From the NCBI GenBank assembly GCA_028554795.2, contig CM068839.1:40453006-40517005 (forward strand): a DNA stretch of 64,000 nt. Direction: 5' to 3'. The position numbers and the translations under genes are program-made. This stretch comes from Sinohyriopsis cumingii. Taxonomy: Eukaryota > Mollusca > Bivalvia > Unionida > Unionidae. The notes beneath the pieces are model-generated. The model saw only the letters and a list, made by a program, of their open reading frames with translations, ran no database searches and was not told where the DNA came from. This document shows, one piece after another, positions 49,041-60,942 of the stretch. How positions within the stretch are numbered: the first letter of the stretch is position 1; each line of letters starts with the position of its first letter.

Positions 49041-49250
49041 TTCACTTACAAGTTGAATTGAACTGTAAACAACAAAGATTCTGATCTGCTGTAGCTTAAT
49101 GTACCTGTCAATCAGGGTCTATATTGTTTGTTCCACTGATTTCTCCAAACAAACTGCACAGACCCAGATCTGCTGGTGAATTATGCAACATCAGATCAGG
49201 GTCTGTTCAGTTTGCAGTAAGACTCAACTTGTAAGCTAGCATATATGGTA
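49037..49250 (+). mobile_element. Double-hairpin foldback element
   Basis: Left arm TTCACTTACAAGTTGAATTG and right arm AGACTCAACTTGTAAG with terminal TATATGGTA. Hairpin 1 has GATTCTGATCTGCTG and CAATCAGGGTCTAT. The linker is TTTCTCCAAACAAACTGCA. Hairpin 2 has CACAGACCCAGATCTGC and ATCAGATCAGGGTCTG. Confidence 0.85.
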
Positions 49251-49397
49251 CACTTTTTCAATCCGTGTAGTGCTTTCACATTTACTGAGAAGAAACAGAA
49301 TAGCAAAGTTGTAACTCGAACAAGAAAAATAACTCTGAATAATATTGCTAGCAACTGCTGAAAATCAAATTAAGACTTGATTCTCTTTAATGCAGTC

Positions 49398-49648
49398 GTT
49401 GTTGTTGTTGTGGGGTTTAACGCCATTGTTGAGCACACAGTAGGCTATACATAGCAGCCAGTATAAATGGTGGAGGAAGAACCCGGGAAAACCTCCGGAA
49501 AAAACCACCGACCCACGAGAAGCTACTGGCAAGCTTTCTCACATACCCACATTGGCCAAATCCGAGACTCGAACCCATGCAGACAGAGGTGAGATGGCAA
49601 TGATCCATATCAGAGAGCGCTTTAGATCACTTGGCTACTCATGGCCCC
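49398..49648 (-). mobile_element. SINE-B, full-length copy
   Basis: GTTGTTGTTGTTGTGGGGTT to the head GGCTACTCATGGCCCC (plus reading). The probable target duplication CTTTAATGCAGTC (49385-49397) recurs with a 2-bp insertion at 49649-49663. The head keeps box B as ACTCGAACCCATGC (plus reading). Confidence 0.93.
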
Positions 49649-49849
49649 CTTTAATGTACAGTCAGCCTCAGGTCAAATATGGCTTCAATCCATTAAGTTA
49701 TTTTATGGCAAAGTACCAAATTGAATGGCAAGAACTTAAATCAAACAGTGACCATAACTATCCATACATTTCTGGAAAATGATGAAAATGACTCTGTTAC
49801 AGGTTTTCACATTACAAAATTTGATTTAAATTCATGAATAAGTTCAAAG

Positions 49850-50030
49850 TCTAAGAAGGGGCATAACTCCATAAACCTCTGCCTGAAAATGGTGAAAATT
49901 GAATCTGACCAATATCATCTCAATCTAATGTCTCATCACATTTGATTTCAATTGATTAGGTCCTTCAAAGTTACTAAGCACAAACAAAATCTGCTGTGGA
50001 GATGATGGGATGGGATGGACAAACACCACT
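49850..50030. repeat. Dispersed repeat family R5, copy 2
   Basis: AAGGGGCATAACTCCATAAA, AATGGTGAAAATTGAATCTG, TTGATTTCAATTGATTAGGT and GATGGGATGGGATGGACA occur in the same order as in 58548-58745. Confidence 0.6.
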
Positions 50031-51311
50031 AGCACAATATGCATCTCTACTGACATGGCAGGGCATAAAAAGAGATGGGCACAAGTTTCATGGAAGATGC
50101 ATTGTGAGGAAGATCTTGTGGTCTTCAACTCTGATGATGTCAGAATTAATGCTTATACATAATTAATTGTTGGTCTGAACTGGTAATGCCCTCAAACAAC
50201 AAGAACACTGCTAATTTAGCTCTCAATTACGGAACAGAACCACATTGATTTTCCCCCTGCATCATGCTTTAATAGATTAATGAAACTTGTTTTCATGCAA
50301 TAAAACAGACCAAAACCCTTGTGAAATTTTGGGGGCAAATTAATTTGGCAATTAGGAAAGGGTTAAATGTAGACTGAAAAATGAGACAATTTATTTCAAC
50401 ATGGCAATGGCATAAAAATCATTAAAACAGCACAGAGTGCAGCTGAGATAATATGTGTCAATACTGTCAAATATCACAATTACTGAGCATAAACTTTAAA
50501 CCAACAAAAAGAACCTTCAGTCAAGACTGAAAATAATTTTAAAAAATCAACATGAGTAATTAGTTAAAACAAATGGAATCAATTGCCACAATTTAATATC
50601 CTCTGTCCATGATACTGCATACTATCATAAATCTCCAACAATAAGTCATTCCCTGCTTTTAACAAATTGTGGCAACTATTTTAAAATTAGAAAGCTGTAT
50701 CCAATGTTAAGCTCACTTCTATTGTAAAACAAATTTATCAAACAGGTCCCTGAACTTATCATAGACAAAATACAGTAAACAAAATGAATAAATCTGAAAG
50801 CTTTCTCAGTGTTGCTTTTTTCAATGGTAGTCTGAGGACGCAATGTTTGATAGAGAACAGTGCAAGATATGCATGATTCTGAAAAGATGATAAATCACAA
50901 ACAGGCCAACTCCAATGTTTTCATAAGCCAATGGAAAGACAATTTGTCTTGCAAATCCGCAGAATGGAATGATGCATGCTGAGAAGCTGGATTAAAGAAC
51001 TGTTCCACCAGTGCAAGTGGTGGAATGATGCATGCTGGGATTAAAGAACTGTTAGTCAAGCTAGCTGACATGTGTACACAAAAAGCTCTAAACTGATAAC
51101 CGTACTGTTGCAATTTGACAAGTTTAGAACCAAAGGTGGGATTTTTTTTAAGGTGTTTAAAGCAATAAAGGGATAAAAGGTGGTCCATGATGGTTTTTAA
51201 GTCCCTGATTACTAATCAGCTGACTATTGGCTAAAATGAGACATAACGATGATACTGACCCAAAAAATGATTACAGCAAAATCACTTAAGTATCTTGATT
51301 CTTCTGTAACA
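50031..51311. other. No recognisable gene; one local duplication
   Basis: GGAATGATGCATGCTG...GGATTAAAGAACTGTT occurs twice between 50965 and 51052. Otherwise unremarkable AT-rich sequence. Confidence 0.45.
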
Positions 51312-51467
51312 AACACATGCACTTGGAAAACCTTGATTTAGACTGGATCAAACACATGCACTTGGAAAACCTTGATTTAGACTGGATCAAACACATGCAC
51401 TTGGAAAACCTTGATTTAGACTGGATCAAACACATGCACTTGGAAGACCTTGATTTAGACTGGATCA
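51312..51467. repeat. 39-bp tandem repeat, 4 copies
   Basis: Units start AACACATGCACTTGGAAAAC at 51312, 51351, 51390 and 51429. Nearly identical (one A/G change in the last). Confidence 0.95.
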
Positions 51468-51471
51468 AAAA

Positions 51472-51660
51472 GTGAATAAGGTGGCACTTTCAGATGCTTG
51501 TTTTGTTATGGAGCATAATTTGCTATTCATCACAGCAGATCATTTTACTAAATTGGGTAAAGTTACGTTTCCATTTCTGACAACACACATTGTCCCTCAT
51601 GTCCTAGTCCCCAGCTGGGACAGAAAAACACAAAACATTATAGGAGTCAGAAATTTAGCT
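51472..51660 (+). pseudogene. Possible hAT/DUF4371-type transposase fragment
   Basis: The first 35 or so residues of this frame include LSDACFVMEHNLLFITADHF and TKLGKVTFPF. From memory this style (EHNLPF..ADHF..L....FPDS) is common in BED-finger/hAT-like proteins of invertebrates. The resemblance then stops, which suggests a fragment. It directly follows the 39-bp array. Weak call, made by eye. Confidence 0.35.
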
Positions 51661-51975
51661 TCATGATAGAGAATTCACAACAGGCAAAAAATTGCTCTGG
51701 TTTTGTTTTAAAACACCTAAAGATATACAAAATTTATGTCAATAAAAAATCTACTGGTTTGGAAGTTAATCTACTGATCACAGTTCTAAAATCGAATTAC
51801 TAGATGTCTGGGTTCTATCACATATATGTCTTTGCTATAAGCCTAAAACCGACAAAGTACATTGACTGTAGCTTGTGGCCCAAAAAATGTGGTGGCACTG
51901 GTCATGGGAGTGCAAGGTAAGAGTATGGGTCACAAACAGCTTTGCTAATCTGATGTTTAAAAAATTAAAATATTG

Positions 51976-52162
51976 GTTGGTTTTTGTTGTTTTGGGTTTA
52001 ACGCCATTTCACAGCTCAAGATAGACTGTAAATGGCACAGGACCGGTAGAGGAAGAACCTGGGAAAACCCTGGCAAGAACCACATCCGACAGGAAGATAC
52101 TGATAAGCTTTCTCACATACCTACACTGGCCAAACCCAAGACTGGAACCCATGTGGATAGAG
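51976..52162 (-). mobile_element. SINE-B, divergent partial copy
   Basis: GGGTTTAACGCCATTTCACA, GAGGAAGAACCTGGGAAAAC, AAGCTTTCTCACATACCTAC and GGAACCCATGTGGAT follow the SINE-B order. The box A half of the head is absent. Confidence 0.85.
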
Positions 52163-52429
52163 TTTGGCTGAAGTTTGACCTAATGATTTTGACATTGATA
52201 TTTGTGAGTGTCCACCAATACATCATATGCCCACACTTTAGATTAAGCTGAATATTATAATTTGTTTACTTTCATTTCACTACCATTTTACCCCACCCTC
52301 TTTGAATCTGGAATATAACTTGGATAGGCTCTATGTGAAGGTTGTGGCCAGCTTCATGTGAAATGTTACAGGTGTAATTGGACAAATGAAGTGAGATTCA
52401 TGTTCCATGGCAACTACCTTATGCAAAAT

Positions 52430-53060
52430 TTGCATAAAGACTATCCTAACAAACATTCCTAGCAAGTCTGATCAAAATGTGGCTTAGATGTTCTGGAGAA
52501 AAAGTAGAAAAAAGGTTTTCCACATGGTTGCTATAAAAAATAAAATTGTGCTGCTTGAGCCATGCTAACAACATTTTAAAATTTAACATTTTAAAAGGCA
52601 TGTTCTAAGACACTCCAACCAAATCTGACTGACCAGTTTGCCAAGTGACCATGCCACTAACAGGAATCCATATTGGAAATATCTTACAGAAATATGTCTT
52701 AAAAAACATTACTACCAATTTCTATGTTTGAAATTGGCCAGGCAATTCTTGCACAGAAGTTACAAATAGGTTTACCGTGTGGAATCCACAATATTGCCAG
52801 GGAAGCTACCCCAGTCAAAAAAAGTTTGATGAAGCATGTCCTAAGAAACACTCCTACAAAGATTTTCTTTATTCAAATTTGAGTCAGCTAATCCAGAGAT
52901 GTCAAAAACAGATTTTTGAACTGATTGTTAAGGAAGATGCACCACTGTTAGGGAAGCTAGTTCAAAATAATTTTGAATGAGCATGTGCTATATGATATTT
53001 GATCAAAATTGGCCAGCTATTTTGGAGAACTAAAAAAATATATTGTAGATTTTTGTTGGT
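52430..53060. repeat. Eroded ~140-bp tandem repeat, about 5 units
   Basis: CTAACAAACATTCCTAGCAA (52446), CTAAGACACTCCAACCAAAT (52605), TTAAAAAACATTACTACCAA (52700), CTAAGAAACACTCCTACAAA (52841) and a last faint block at 52985 are each followed by a TTGGCCAG..ATTCTGGAGA-like block. Only visible as a motif rhythm. Confidence 0.5.
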
Positions 53061-54246
53061 TGAATTCATGCCATTGCTTGGGAATCCAACCTGAAACACA
53101 TACATACTGGCCAAGAGGTTTTTGTTTGGAAGTTGAAAACAGGAATATTGATGGCTGACACATGGCAGACAACTTACAAATGATGGCACATGCTGGGTGC
53201 TGGGTTATACCACAAATCACATGGCTTTATAGCCACATGAACAAAATAATTAAAGCTTTGAAAATTCATGTAATAATTGTATTTCTCCAATTACAAGTAA
53301 TGGGAACTCAACTATAATTTTAAAATTTTCACAAAAACTTGCAATTTGCTCACACAAATATACTCCCAACTCTGCGCTCCAGCCCTAACACAGAATGAAC
53401 TGTGTCTGTAGTTAAAAACCAAACAGAACTCTTGTGAAAATGGTACTACTACAATGACTGGTCAACATAATGGATGGCTAACATGCATATTTTCGGATGA
53501 TGACCACAATGTTTCACAACAATCCACTAAAAACTGCAAATCAATCTCTAGACCACAATCGCAAAAAATCTCATAAGTCACTTTGGCAGGACTGATACTT
53601 TACTAGTCAATTTTTCCCCCAGAAATCCAAGATAATACAGTTATTATGATGACAATGATTATTATTATTATTATCATTACTATTATTAATACATATATTA
53701 TTAGAGAACAACTTTCCAAATTTAATATTAAAACCATTCTGCTTCGAAATATTCTTAAACATATGTCTTAATGTTTGTAACAAGAAAATAGTTATATTCA
53801 CACTGAATTAAATGCTAGTTGTGGTTTATTATTAACAAGGTGATTACCCGAGTACACACCCACTGATAATAAATGGGGTAATTAAATGAGCCATCCGGTA
53901 CCCATTTACCACATAATGTACAAATATTTTACCAGTTCATGTAGCCCCATCAACCCATGGCTTGTGAAAAAGCAGCACTTGCTTTGCTTCTTGGTTGATG
54001 AATATAAGACATGAACTTGTCCAGTAAATGTCTGACTTAATCTCTTAGCTTTTTTTTCCACACGTGACAACCCCAAGTGCTACTGCTCCGTAGCAAGTCA
54101 ATGAGAGTGGTTAACTGATCTTGCCAAATGACACATGTTTAGTTGCCACCTTGAATAGACTTCACAAACTGCATGAACAAAACCCAAGCTCAGTCTCTAC
54201 ATAAACACAGCATATGACAGTGAGGCCAAGTAAAGGGAGTTAGATG
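53061..54246. other. No recognisable gene
   Basis: Contains a short ATT-rich stretch (53655-53700). No coding signal. Confidence 0.45.
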
Positions 54247-54259
54247 ATACTTGCAATGA

Positions 54260-54504
54260 TTTTTGTTGTGAGGGTTTAACACCACTTTTCAGCACAAGAT
54301 AGGCTATACATGGCAGCCATTATTAATGGTGGAAGAACCCGGGAAAACCCCGGAAAGAACCACCGACCCACGAGAAGCTACTGGCAAGCTTTCTCACATA
54401 CCTACATTGGCCGAATCCGAGACTCAAACCCATGCAGACAGAGGTGAGATGGCAGTGATCCGTAACGGAGAGCACTTTAGACCACTCGGCCACTCAAGGC
54501 CCCA
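54260..54504 (-). mobile_element. SINE-B, full-length copy with perfect target-site duplication
   Basis: Flanked by ATACTTGCAATGA at 54247-54259 and 54505-54517, a perfect 13-bp duplication. On the minus strand the head reads GAGTGGCCGAGTGGTCTAAA, strongly reminiscent of tRNA-Leu/Ser box A, with box B ATGGGTTTGAGTCTCGG. The AAC tail is short here. Confidence 0.95.
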
Positions 54505-54517
54505 ATACTTGCAATGA

Positions 54518-55642
54518 CTACATCATAACAATTTGTAAGACGACAGTTTCGTCAACTGTTTGTTCATTTTATTTACTTGATATTTTGATTCAAATAAATA
54601 CCAAATGAGTTCTTTTATTTCCACTTCAACCACTTAAAAATAAATGTTTTCATGCAGTTCATGCCAGTGTCAATCTAAAACAAAGCTGTTTAGGTCTGTA
54701 CACATTTAATAAAATTTCCCTTTGATCAGGTTCCCGGGTAACCAATCATTAAGATTGAAGGGTATCCAATAGAACGTTTACAAAAATTTTCACAACTCTA
54801 ATGGTAATCTATATAATTTTTTACTTCTTCGCTTTTAAGATGCTTTTTTATTTAATACCTCTGCAAAGCTTCTTTTTTTTAAATGTAGATGCACATGAAG
54901 AAATACATTTGATTCCAACGTAAAATATCCTCAGGATTATAATAAAACGATATTGTGAAAAAGCTATCTGTGATCCCCATATTTTAGTATTAAATATATT
55001 TTCAAATGCATGTTATATCGGTAGTCTTCTGCATTAAATGTTATTAATTAATGTGTATTGGATATTAATGACTATTGGATATTAATGTGTATTGGATATA
55101 TGGGCATTTCCAGCAGTAACCTATTTTTTCAAATTCAATAAAAATTTTATGTAACATTGTTTAGTAAAACAAGCTATTTAAGTTTAGGAATGAAATCCTC
55201 CACACTGCTGGTTCCAAACCCTCCCTGGCCAGACATAGTGGGTTTTTTTTGAGAAGCATTTAACTCCCATTTCCCAATCATGATATAGTCAATACTGTCT
55301 TAAAAGTACGAATAAAAACCAAATGTACTGACATCCACCCAATCAAACTACAGAGAGAATGTCTGCCATGAATTTATTTTAATAAGGACAGAAAGAATGA
55401 GCTTTAGGACATTGATAACTGCATCATGGTTTACAAAAACTAAACTGGCAGATTGATAATTGCATCGTGGCTTACAAAAAACACTACATATCAAGCAGAA
55501 TTCCCCTGGAGTAAAGAGCTTAATATGAAACCCCCAGTCTAATAGATGGAAGCCTGATTAAGGTAAGGAATAGTTAATGAAAAAGGATATCACATGTGGC
55601 CCCAAGGTATTCATCCTGGCTGCAACTGAACTCATCCAGATA
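54518..55642. other. No recognisable gene
   Basis: A tiny tandem stretch (TGTATTGGATATTAATG-like, 55050-55095) is the only structure seen. Confidence 0.45.
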
Positions 55643-55643
55643 A

Positions 55644-55683
<40 letters not shown>

Positions 55684-55990
55684 TTTGGATTTTTAATGTA
55701 ACTTTAAAAAAATTTCAGTCATATCACAACAATGTCTGCAGTGTGGCAGTTTATAGTGATGTCTAGCACTAGGGCATCATGCCGCAGACACGTAGCATGA
55801 CGACCCACCTAGTCACATTATCCTGACACCAGACTGACCAGTCCTAACACTAACCACTTAATGCCGAGTGCCAAGTGAGGCAGCTGTTAGTAACATTTTT
55901 GTAAGTCTTTGGTATGACTCAGCTGGAGATCGAACCCACGACCTCCTGCATCCAAGGCAGATGCTGTAACCACAAGGCAACCAGAGCAGT
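55643..55990 (-). mobile_element. SINE-A copy 4
   Basis: (TG)n at 55647-55682 forms the tail. The body has GTCTGCAGTGTGGCAGTTTA and CACCTAGTCACATTATCCTG. The head has box A GTTGCCTTGTGGTTACAGC and box B GTGGGTTCGATCTCC on the minus strand, the best-preserved box B of the four copies. A target duplication is not clear. Confidence 0.85.
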
Positions 55991-56286
55991 GATACAAGAA
56001 ATATTTAACATAAGTGGTCTCAGTAAAATACATAAAACAGTTCTGTAGGAGCTATTCTACACGCAAAAAAATAGTCTTTCATAATTCAACAGACTGGTAC
56101 ACAGATAGTATATATTTACAGAATAACCTTACACATTACAGTACTAATGGTAGCAGCAAATTAAAAGATAATGCAACATTAGATAGAAAATAATACAGTA
56201 CAAAAGCAGATTAAAACACAATTTAAGTTGTTGGAACTTGTGTCAAATCCCACTCTATCCTACTGTGACAACAAAATATGTTTATA

Positions 56287-57436
56287 TTAAAAGAAAGTAC
56301 AACAGTAGATAAAAGACAATATAACAGTAGATAAAAGACAGTACAAAAGTAGATAGAAGACAGTACAGCAGTAGATAAGACAATACAACAGTACATAAGA
56401 TAGTACAACAGTAGATAAGACAGTACAACAGTTGATAAGACAGCACAACAGTTGATAAAGGACAATACAACAACAGAAAAAAGACAGCACAACAGTAGAT
56501 AAGACAGCACAACAGTAGATAAAACAGTACAACAGTAGATAAGACAGTACAACAGTAAATAAGACAGTACAACAGTGGATAAGACAGTACAACAGCAGAT
56601 AAGACAGTACAACAGTTGATAAGACAGCACAACAGTTGCTAAAGGACAATACAACAACAGAAAAAAGACAGTACAACAGTTGATAAGACATTACAGCAGT
56701 TGATGAAAAGACTACAACTGTAGATAAAAGACACAAGTACAACAGTAGATAAAAAACAGTACAACAGATAAGGCAGTATAACAGTAGATAAGACAGTGCA
56801 GCATCAGGTATAAGACAGTACAACAGTAGTTATAAGACAGTACAACAATAGATCTAAGAGTACAACAGTAAATATAAGAGTGCAACAGTAGATATAAGAC
56901 AATACAACAGTAGTTAAAAAACAGTACAACAGTAGACATAAGAGTACAACAGTAGATATAAGAAAATACAACAGTAGATAAAAAAACAGTACAACAGTAG
57001 ATAAGACAGTACAATAGTAAATAAGACAGTACAACAGAAGATATGACAATACAGCAGTAGATAAGACAGTACAACAGTAGATATAAGAGTGCAACAGTAC
57101 ATATACAACAATACAACAGTAGATAAGTCAATACAACAGTAGATAAGACAGTACAGCAGCAGATGTAAGACAATACAACAGTAGATAAGACAGTATAGCA
57201 GCAGATATAAGATAGTACAACAGTAGATATAAGACAGTACAACAGTAGATAAGACAGTGCAACAGTAGATAAGACAGTACAACAATAGATATAAGACAGT
57301 ACAACAGTAGATATAAGACAGTACAACACTAGATATAAGAGTGCAAGAGTAGATATAAGACAATACAACAGTACATATAAGACAATACAACAGTAGAAAA
57401 AAGACAGTAAAACAGTAAATACAAGACAGCACAACA
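56287..57436. repeat. 18-22 bp minisatellite, more than 50 units
   Basis: Units are variations of AGACAGTACAACAGTAGATA, with or without an extra TA or AA. Because the unit lacks stops in any minus-strand frame, all three minus frames stay open for 96-247 codons and read as Leu/Cys/Tyr-rich. These are not membrane-protein genes. Confidence 0.96.
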
Positions 57437-58547
57437 TAAAATTAATAAACAACACAATTTAAAAGAATTCGCAATGACAGTTATTAAAGCTGATTAAAGT
57501 GCAGTGGTTTATCACACGCAGTTAACAGTGTTCATGGGGTAAGAAAAACGACATCAAGAGAAATGAGGATGCTAAAAGTTAAAACAGATGAAGGTACTTC
57601 CTTAAAAATGGCATTATGGTTGCAGGATTTAAGTCTGACTATCTTAGTCAAGGAGGTAATAATATAGCTGAGGTGCTATTAAAAGCTAAATAGATACAAG
57701 ACATTTAGAAGTAATTAAAGACACCTTCCAATATACCATATTTACTATATCTGATCACAAGTTTACCAAAAACTCTTCTATTGATGTCTCTGATAATAGG
57801 CCCATACCCTACTTTTACCAAATTTATTAGGCCGTTTCCCCCCAAAAAAAAAATATCATGGGGAAAAAGACTATGAGGTACTGAACTCATTTTATTGGTT
57901 TTTATTGTATTATTGTTTACAGCAGTCTGAGGAAATGGAACTAAATGCCCAGGGAGGGACACATGATGCATGTGACCTAAGCTGACCTGACTGTATGTTG
58001 AAGCTGCCAACCTTGATAATGTTCATTTAAAATGCCAGTTCCCAATTTTTCAGAGCTATATGCCCTGAAACTGGGTCTGAAATAGAATCTTTAACAGCTT
58101 TACACCTGACAAGATTTGTCCTCCACCCATAAAATGAAGTACAAGATATAACCAGACAGATTAATCAAGTTGCAGTCAGAGAAGCAAATTCTGATTTATC
58201 CAAGGTACACAGTACATATTTAGGATGTTATCCTTCAAAATAGGTCATCTGCCTTTTCACTGGTCATCGGCTAACTCCATAGTTTTGATTATATTTGTTC
58301 ACTACAGAGAATCATTAAATTGACTTCCATCTGTTTTCCTTTTTATTAAAAAAAAAACAAAGCACAAAATCAAAGCGACAGATTTGTAAAACCAAACTCA
58401 AAATTTTATCTGCTAAATTTTGGAATACAGTTAAACAATGAAAAGCTTGAAGTAAAAGCAGTGAGTGAATTTTCATGTAATATTTTTTATAGCCTTGAAA
58501 ATGTGTCCAGATAACACAGATGCCCCTATCCAATATGATGCAACTGA
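57437..58547. other. No recognisable gene
   Basis: AT-rich. A 101-codon frame at 57705-58010 (-) shows no domain. Confidence 0.45.
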
Positions 58548-58745
58548 AGGGCAAAGTTCAAATGTCAGGCAAGGGACATGACTCCATTAAAAAAAATTCT
58601 TCAGAAAATGGTAAAAATCAAGTGGACCATAGACTTCTTGATGTAAAGACTCGAACCAAATTCAGTTTCAATCCATCAAGTCCTATAGAAGCTATTCAGT
58701 GAAAATACAATTCATGGTGGACAGGACATGTTGGGACAGGTTAGG
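58548..58745. repeat. Dispersed repeat family R5, copy 3
   Basis: GAAAATGGTAAAAATCAAGT, TGATGTAAAGACTCGAACCA, GTTTCAATCCATCAAGTCCT and a terminal GGACAGGACATGTTGGGACA. A block order shared with 49850-50030 and, more loosely, 7740-7990. Confidence 0.6.
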
Positions 58746-58851
58746 CAGAGTAATACTACATGCTCATTTCCACCCCCCACCCCACCCCACCCCACACACA
58801 TAGTGAGGACATAAAACTGCATGGTATCTATCACAAGAATTACCTTCAGTA

Positions 58852-59060
58852 TCGTATATACTCACATACAAGTCGAATCCTACTGCAAACTTCATAAACT
58901 CAGATCTACCATCATATAATGTATGAGTCAATGCAGTTTGTGAGGAGTAATCTATAAAAGAAACAACACAGACCCTGATCTGCCAGTGCATTATGCAATA
59001 GAATATCAGGGACTATGCTGCTTGCAGTTGGATCCATCTTATGAATGAGTATCTATGGTA
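58852..59060 (-). mobile_element. Double-hairpin foldback element, reverse orientation
   Basis: TATATACTCACATACAAGTC at the left, and TTGGATCCATCTTATGAATG at the right, ending TATGGTA. The linker is GTTTGTGAGGAGTAATCTAT. Hairpin 1 has AGACCCTGATCTGCCAGTGC and a partner with TATCAGGGACTAT. Hairpin 2 is eroded. Confidence 0.82.
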
Positions 59061-59235
59061 CTAGTCATTCAATTCTATACTTTACCTGCAAACAACACCA
59101 AGTCTCAACAGCAGAAAACAGAAACCCAGAATTGTCAATGCATGATGTGCCAGCAAATCATGGTCCAAATTGTTTGCTTGAATTCAAAATAGAAAGAATA
59201 GTATAGACTTAGATCTGTGCCATTCAGAAATAGGT

Positions 59236-59528
59236 GCATGTTAAACCTAGATGAAAATGGCTAAAGAAGCAGGTCTGCCATCTATCTTAAGCCAACATGT
59301 CAGTGCATATTAAATCCAGACAAACATGGCACACAAGCAGGTCTGTAATATATCTTAAGCCAACATGTCAGTGCATGTTAAATCCAGATAAACATGGTAC
59401 ACAAGCAGGTCTGCCATCTATCTTAAGCCAACATGTCAGTGCATGTTAAATCCAGACAAACATGGCACACAAGCAGGTCTGCCATTTACCTTATGCCAAC
59501 ACATCAGTGCATGTTAAATCCAGATGAA
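59236..59528. repeat. 68-bp minisatellite, about 4 copies
   Basis: CTTAAGCCAACATGTCAGTG starts at 59286, 59354 and 59422, with a diverged fourth start at 59490. Each includes AAGCAGGTCTGCCAT. Confidence 0.93.
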
Positions 59529-59936
59529 CACATAGTGACATGTCAAAACGGCTATAACTCTAAACAAAAGTACCATGACATAGTGACATGTCAAAATGGC
59601 TATAACTCTAAACAAAAGTACCATGACATAGTGACATGTCAAAATGGCTATAACTCTGAACAAAAGTACCATGACATAGTGACATGTCAAAATGGCTATA
59701 ACTGTAAACAAAAGTACCATGACATAGTGACATGTCAAAATGGCTATAACTCTAAACAAAAGTACCATGACATAGTGACATGTCAAAATGGCTATAACTC
59801 TAAACAAAAGTACCATGACAGAGTGACATGTCAAAATGGCTATAACTGTAAACAAAAGTACCATGACATAGTGACATGTCAAAATGGCTATAACTCTAAA
59901 CAAAAGTACCATGACATAGTGACATGTCAAAATGCA
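59529..59936. repeat. 48-bp minisatellite, 8.5 copies
   Basis: Units start ACATAGTGACATGTCAAAAT and contain GGCTATAACTCTAAAC. It abuts the 68-bp array without spacer. Length divisible by 3 keeps both strands open (a 16-residue period on plus); I do not regard this as coding. Confidence 0.96.
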
Positions 59937-60129
59937 CATCTATGTACGACAGTCATAATGTGCATAGGTTCACTACAATACATCCACGACTGTAAAACCA
60001 GATTCGCTAACAAAGCTGTCAATAACACTGCACCAAGTTGTGTGCCAAAATGAGGCAAATACTCCAACACAAACCTTGTGATTTGTCAATGTGTCAATGT
60101 GTTCAGACAATGACTAGTATATGTACAGT

Positions 60130-60747
60130 CTCCCATTTGTTTGTACCACCTACTGATTTTAAAAACAAAAAGTATCAAGGATATTTTACAAAATGCATAA
60201 AACTAAGTCATTTTATTCAACAATTTATTGTTTCTAACCTGACAATTGCAGGGTATGGCTAACACTATCAACATATTGGTATTTCAGACCAAAAGGAAGC
60301 TCTAGATATAAACAAGCAGAAAGACTGCTCGCCGTCCTTTTCTGGTTTCTAGTACAGTTTATTTCAGTAAAAACTCTGTCATCTGCATCCACTATTTGCA
60401 ATTTCTGGTTTTAATATTTCTAAAACAAATTGGGCAAATAAAAAGCATGAACTCTTAGAGATGTAACTCCAAAATTATGGAAATATTGAGATTTTCAAAG
60501 ACCACGAATTACATCATATATGTTGCTTGAAAACAGACTTGCCCATGCAAATATGGTGACCATCTTGCTGAAGAAAACTCCTGTTTGATTCGAAATGCCA
60601 ACAATCTGACAGTGTCTTGAACCCCTGGTAACAGTCAGGTTAGAAACTATAAACTGATTAATGAAATGACTTACGTTTATTTTATTTTATTATATCCTTT
60701 ATGCTTTTGTATTTTGAAATTGGTAGGGAGGTACAAACAAATGGGAG
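60130..60747. mobile_element. 618-bp foldback element with ~170-bp inverted ends
   Basis: The left end CTCCCATTTGTTTGTACCAC and the right end, reverse-complemented, CTCCCATTTGTTTGTACCTC continue to align through blocks AGTCATTTYATT, GTTTCTAACCTGAC and TTGGYATTTCRRA for about 170 bp. Same terminus as 11347-12927. No open frame of note, so non-autonomous. Confidence 0.8.
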
Positions 60748-60942
60748 TGTGTGTGAATAGCATAGTCACACAAAGATTGTGTGAGAGACAAAAGGATGGA
60801 TATTAACAAATTTACATCAAGAATCCTTTAGGCCCTCAACTCATACAGCCTGCAGTATAAAAACCTAAATAATGTCTCACTGCCATACGAGCTCCTCTCC
60901 ACAAAGCAACCCACTGCCCTGAATAATGTGTGACAGATAATA

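Noticed and set aside
56223-57455. Several overlapping Leu/Cys/Tyr-rich minus-strand frames of 96-247 codons
   Set aside because: All lie within the 20-bp minisatellite and overlap each other in different frames.
59433-60053. 206-codon plus-strand frame with a 16-residue repeat
   Set aside because: It is the 48-bp minisatellite read in frame. The opposite strand is equally open, as expected for a stop-poor repeat.
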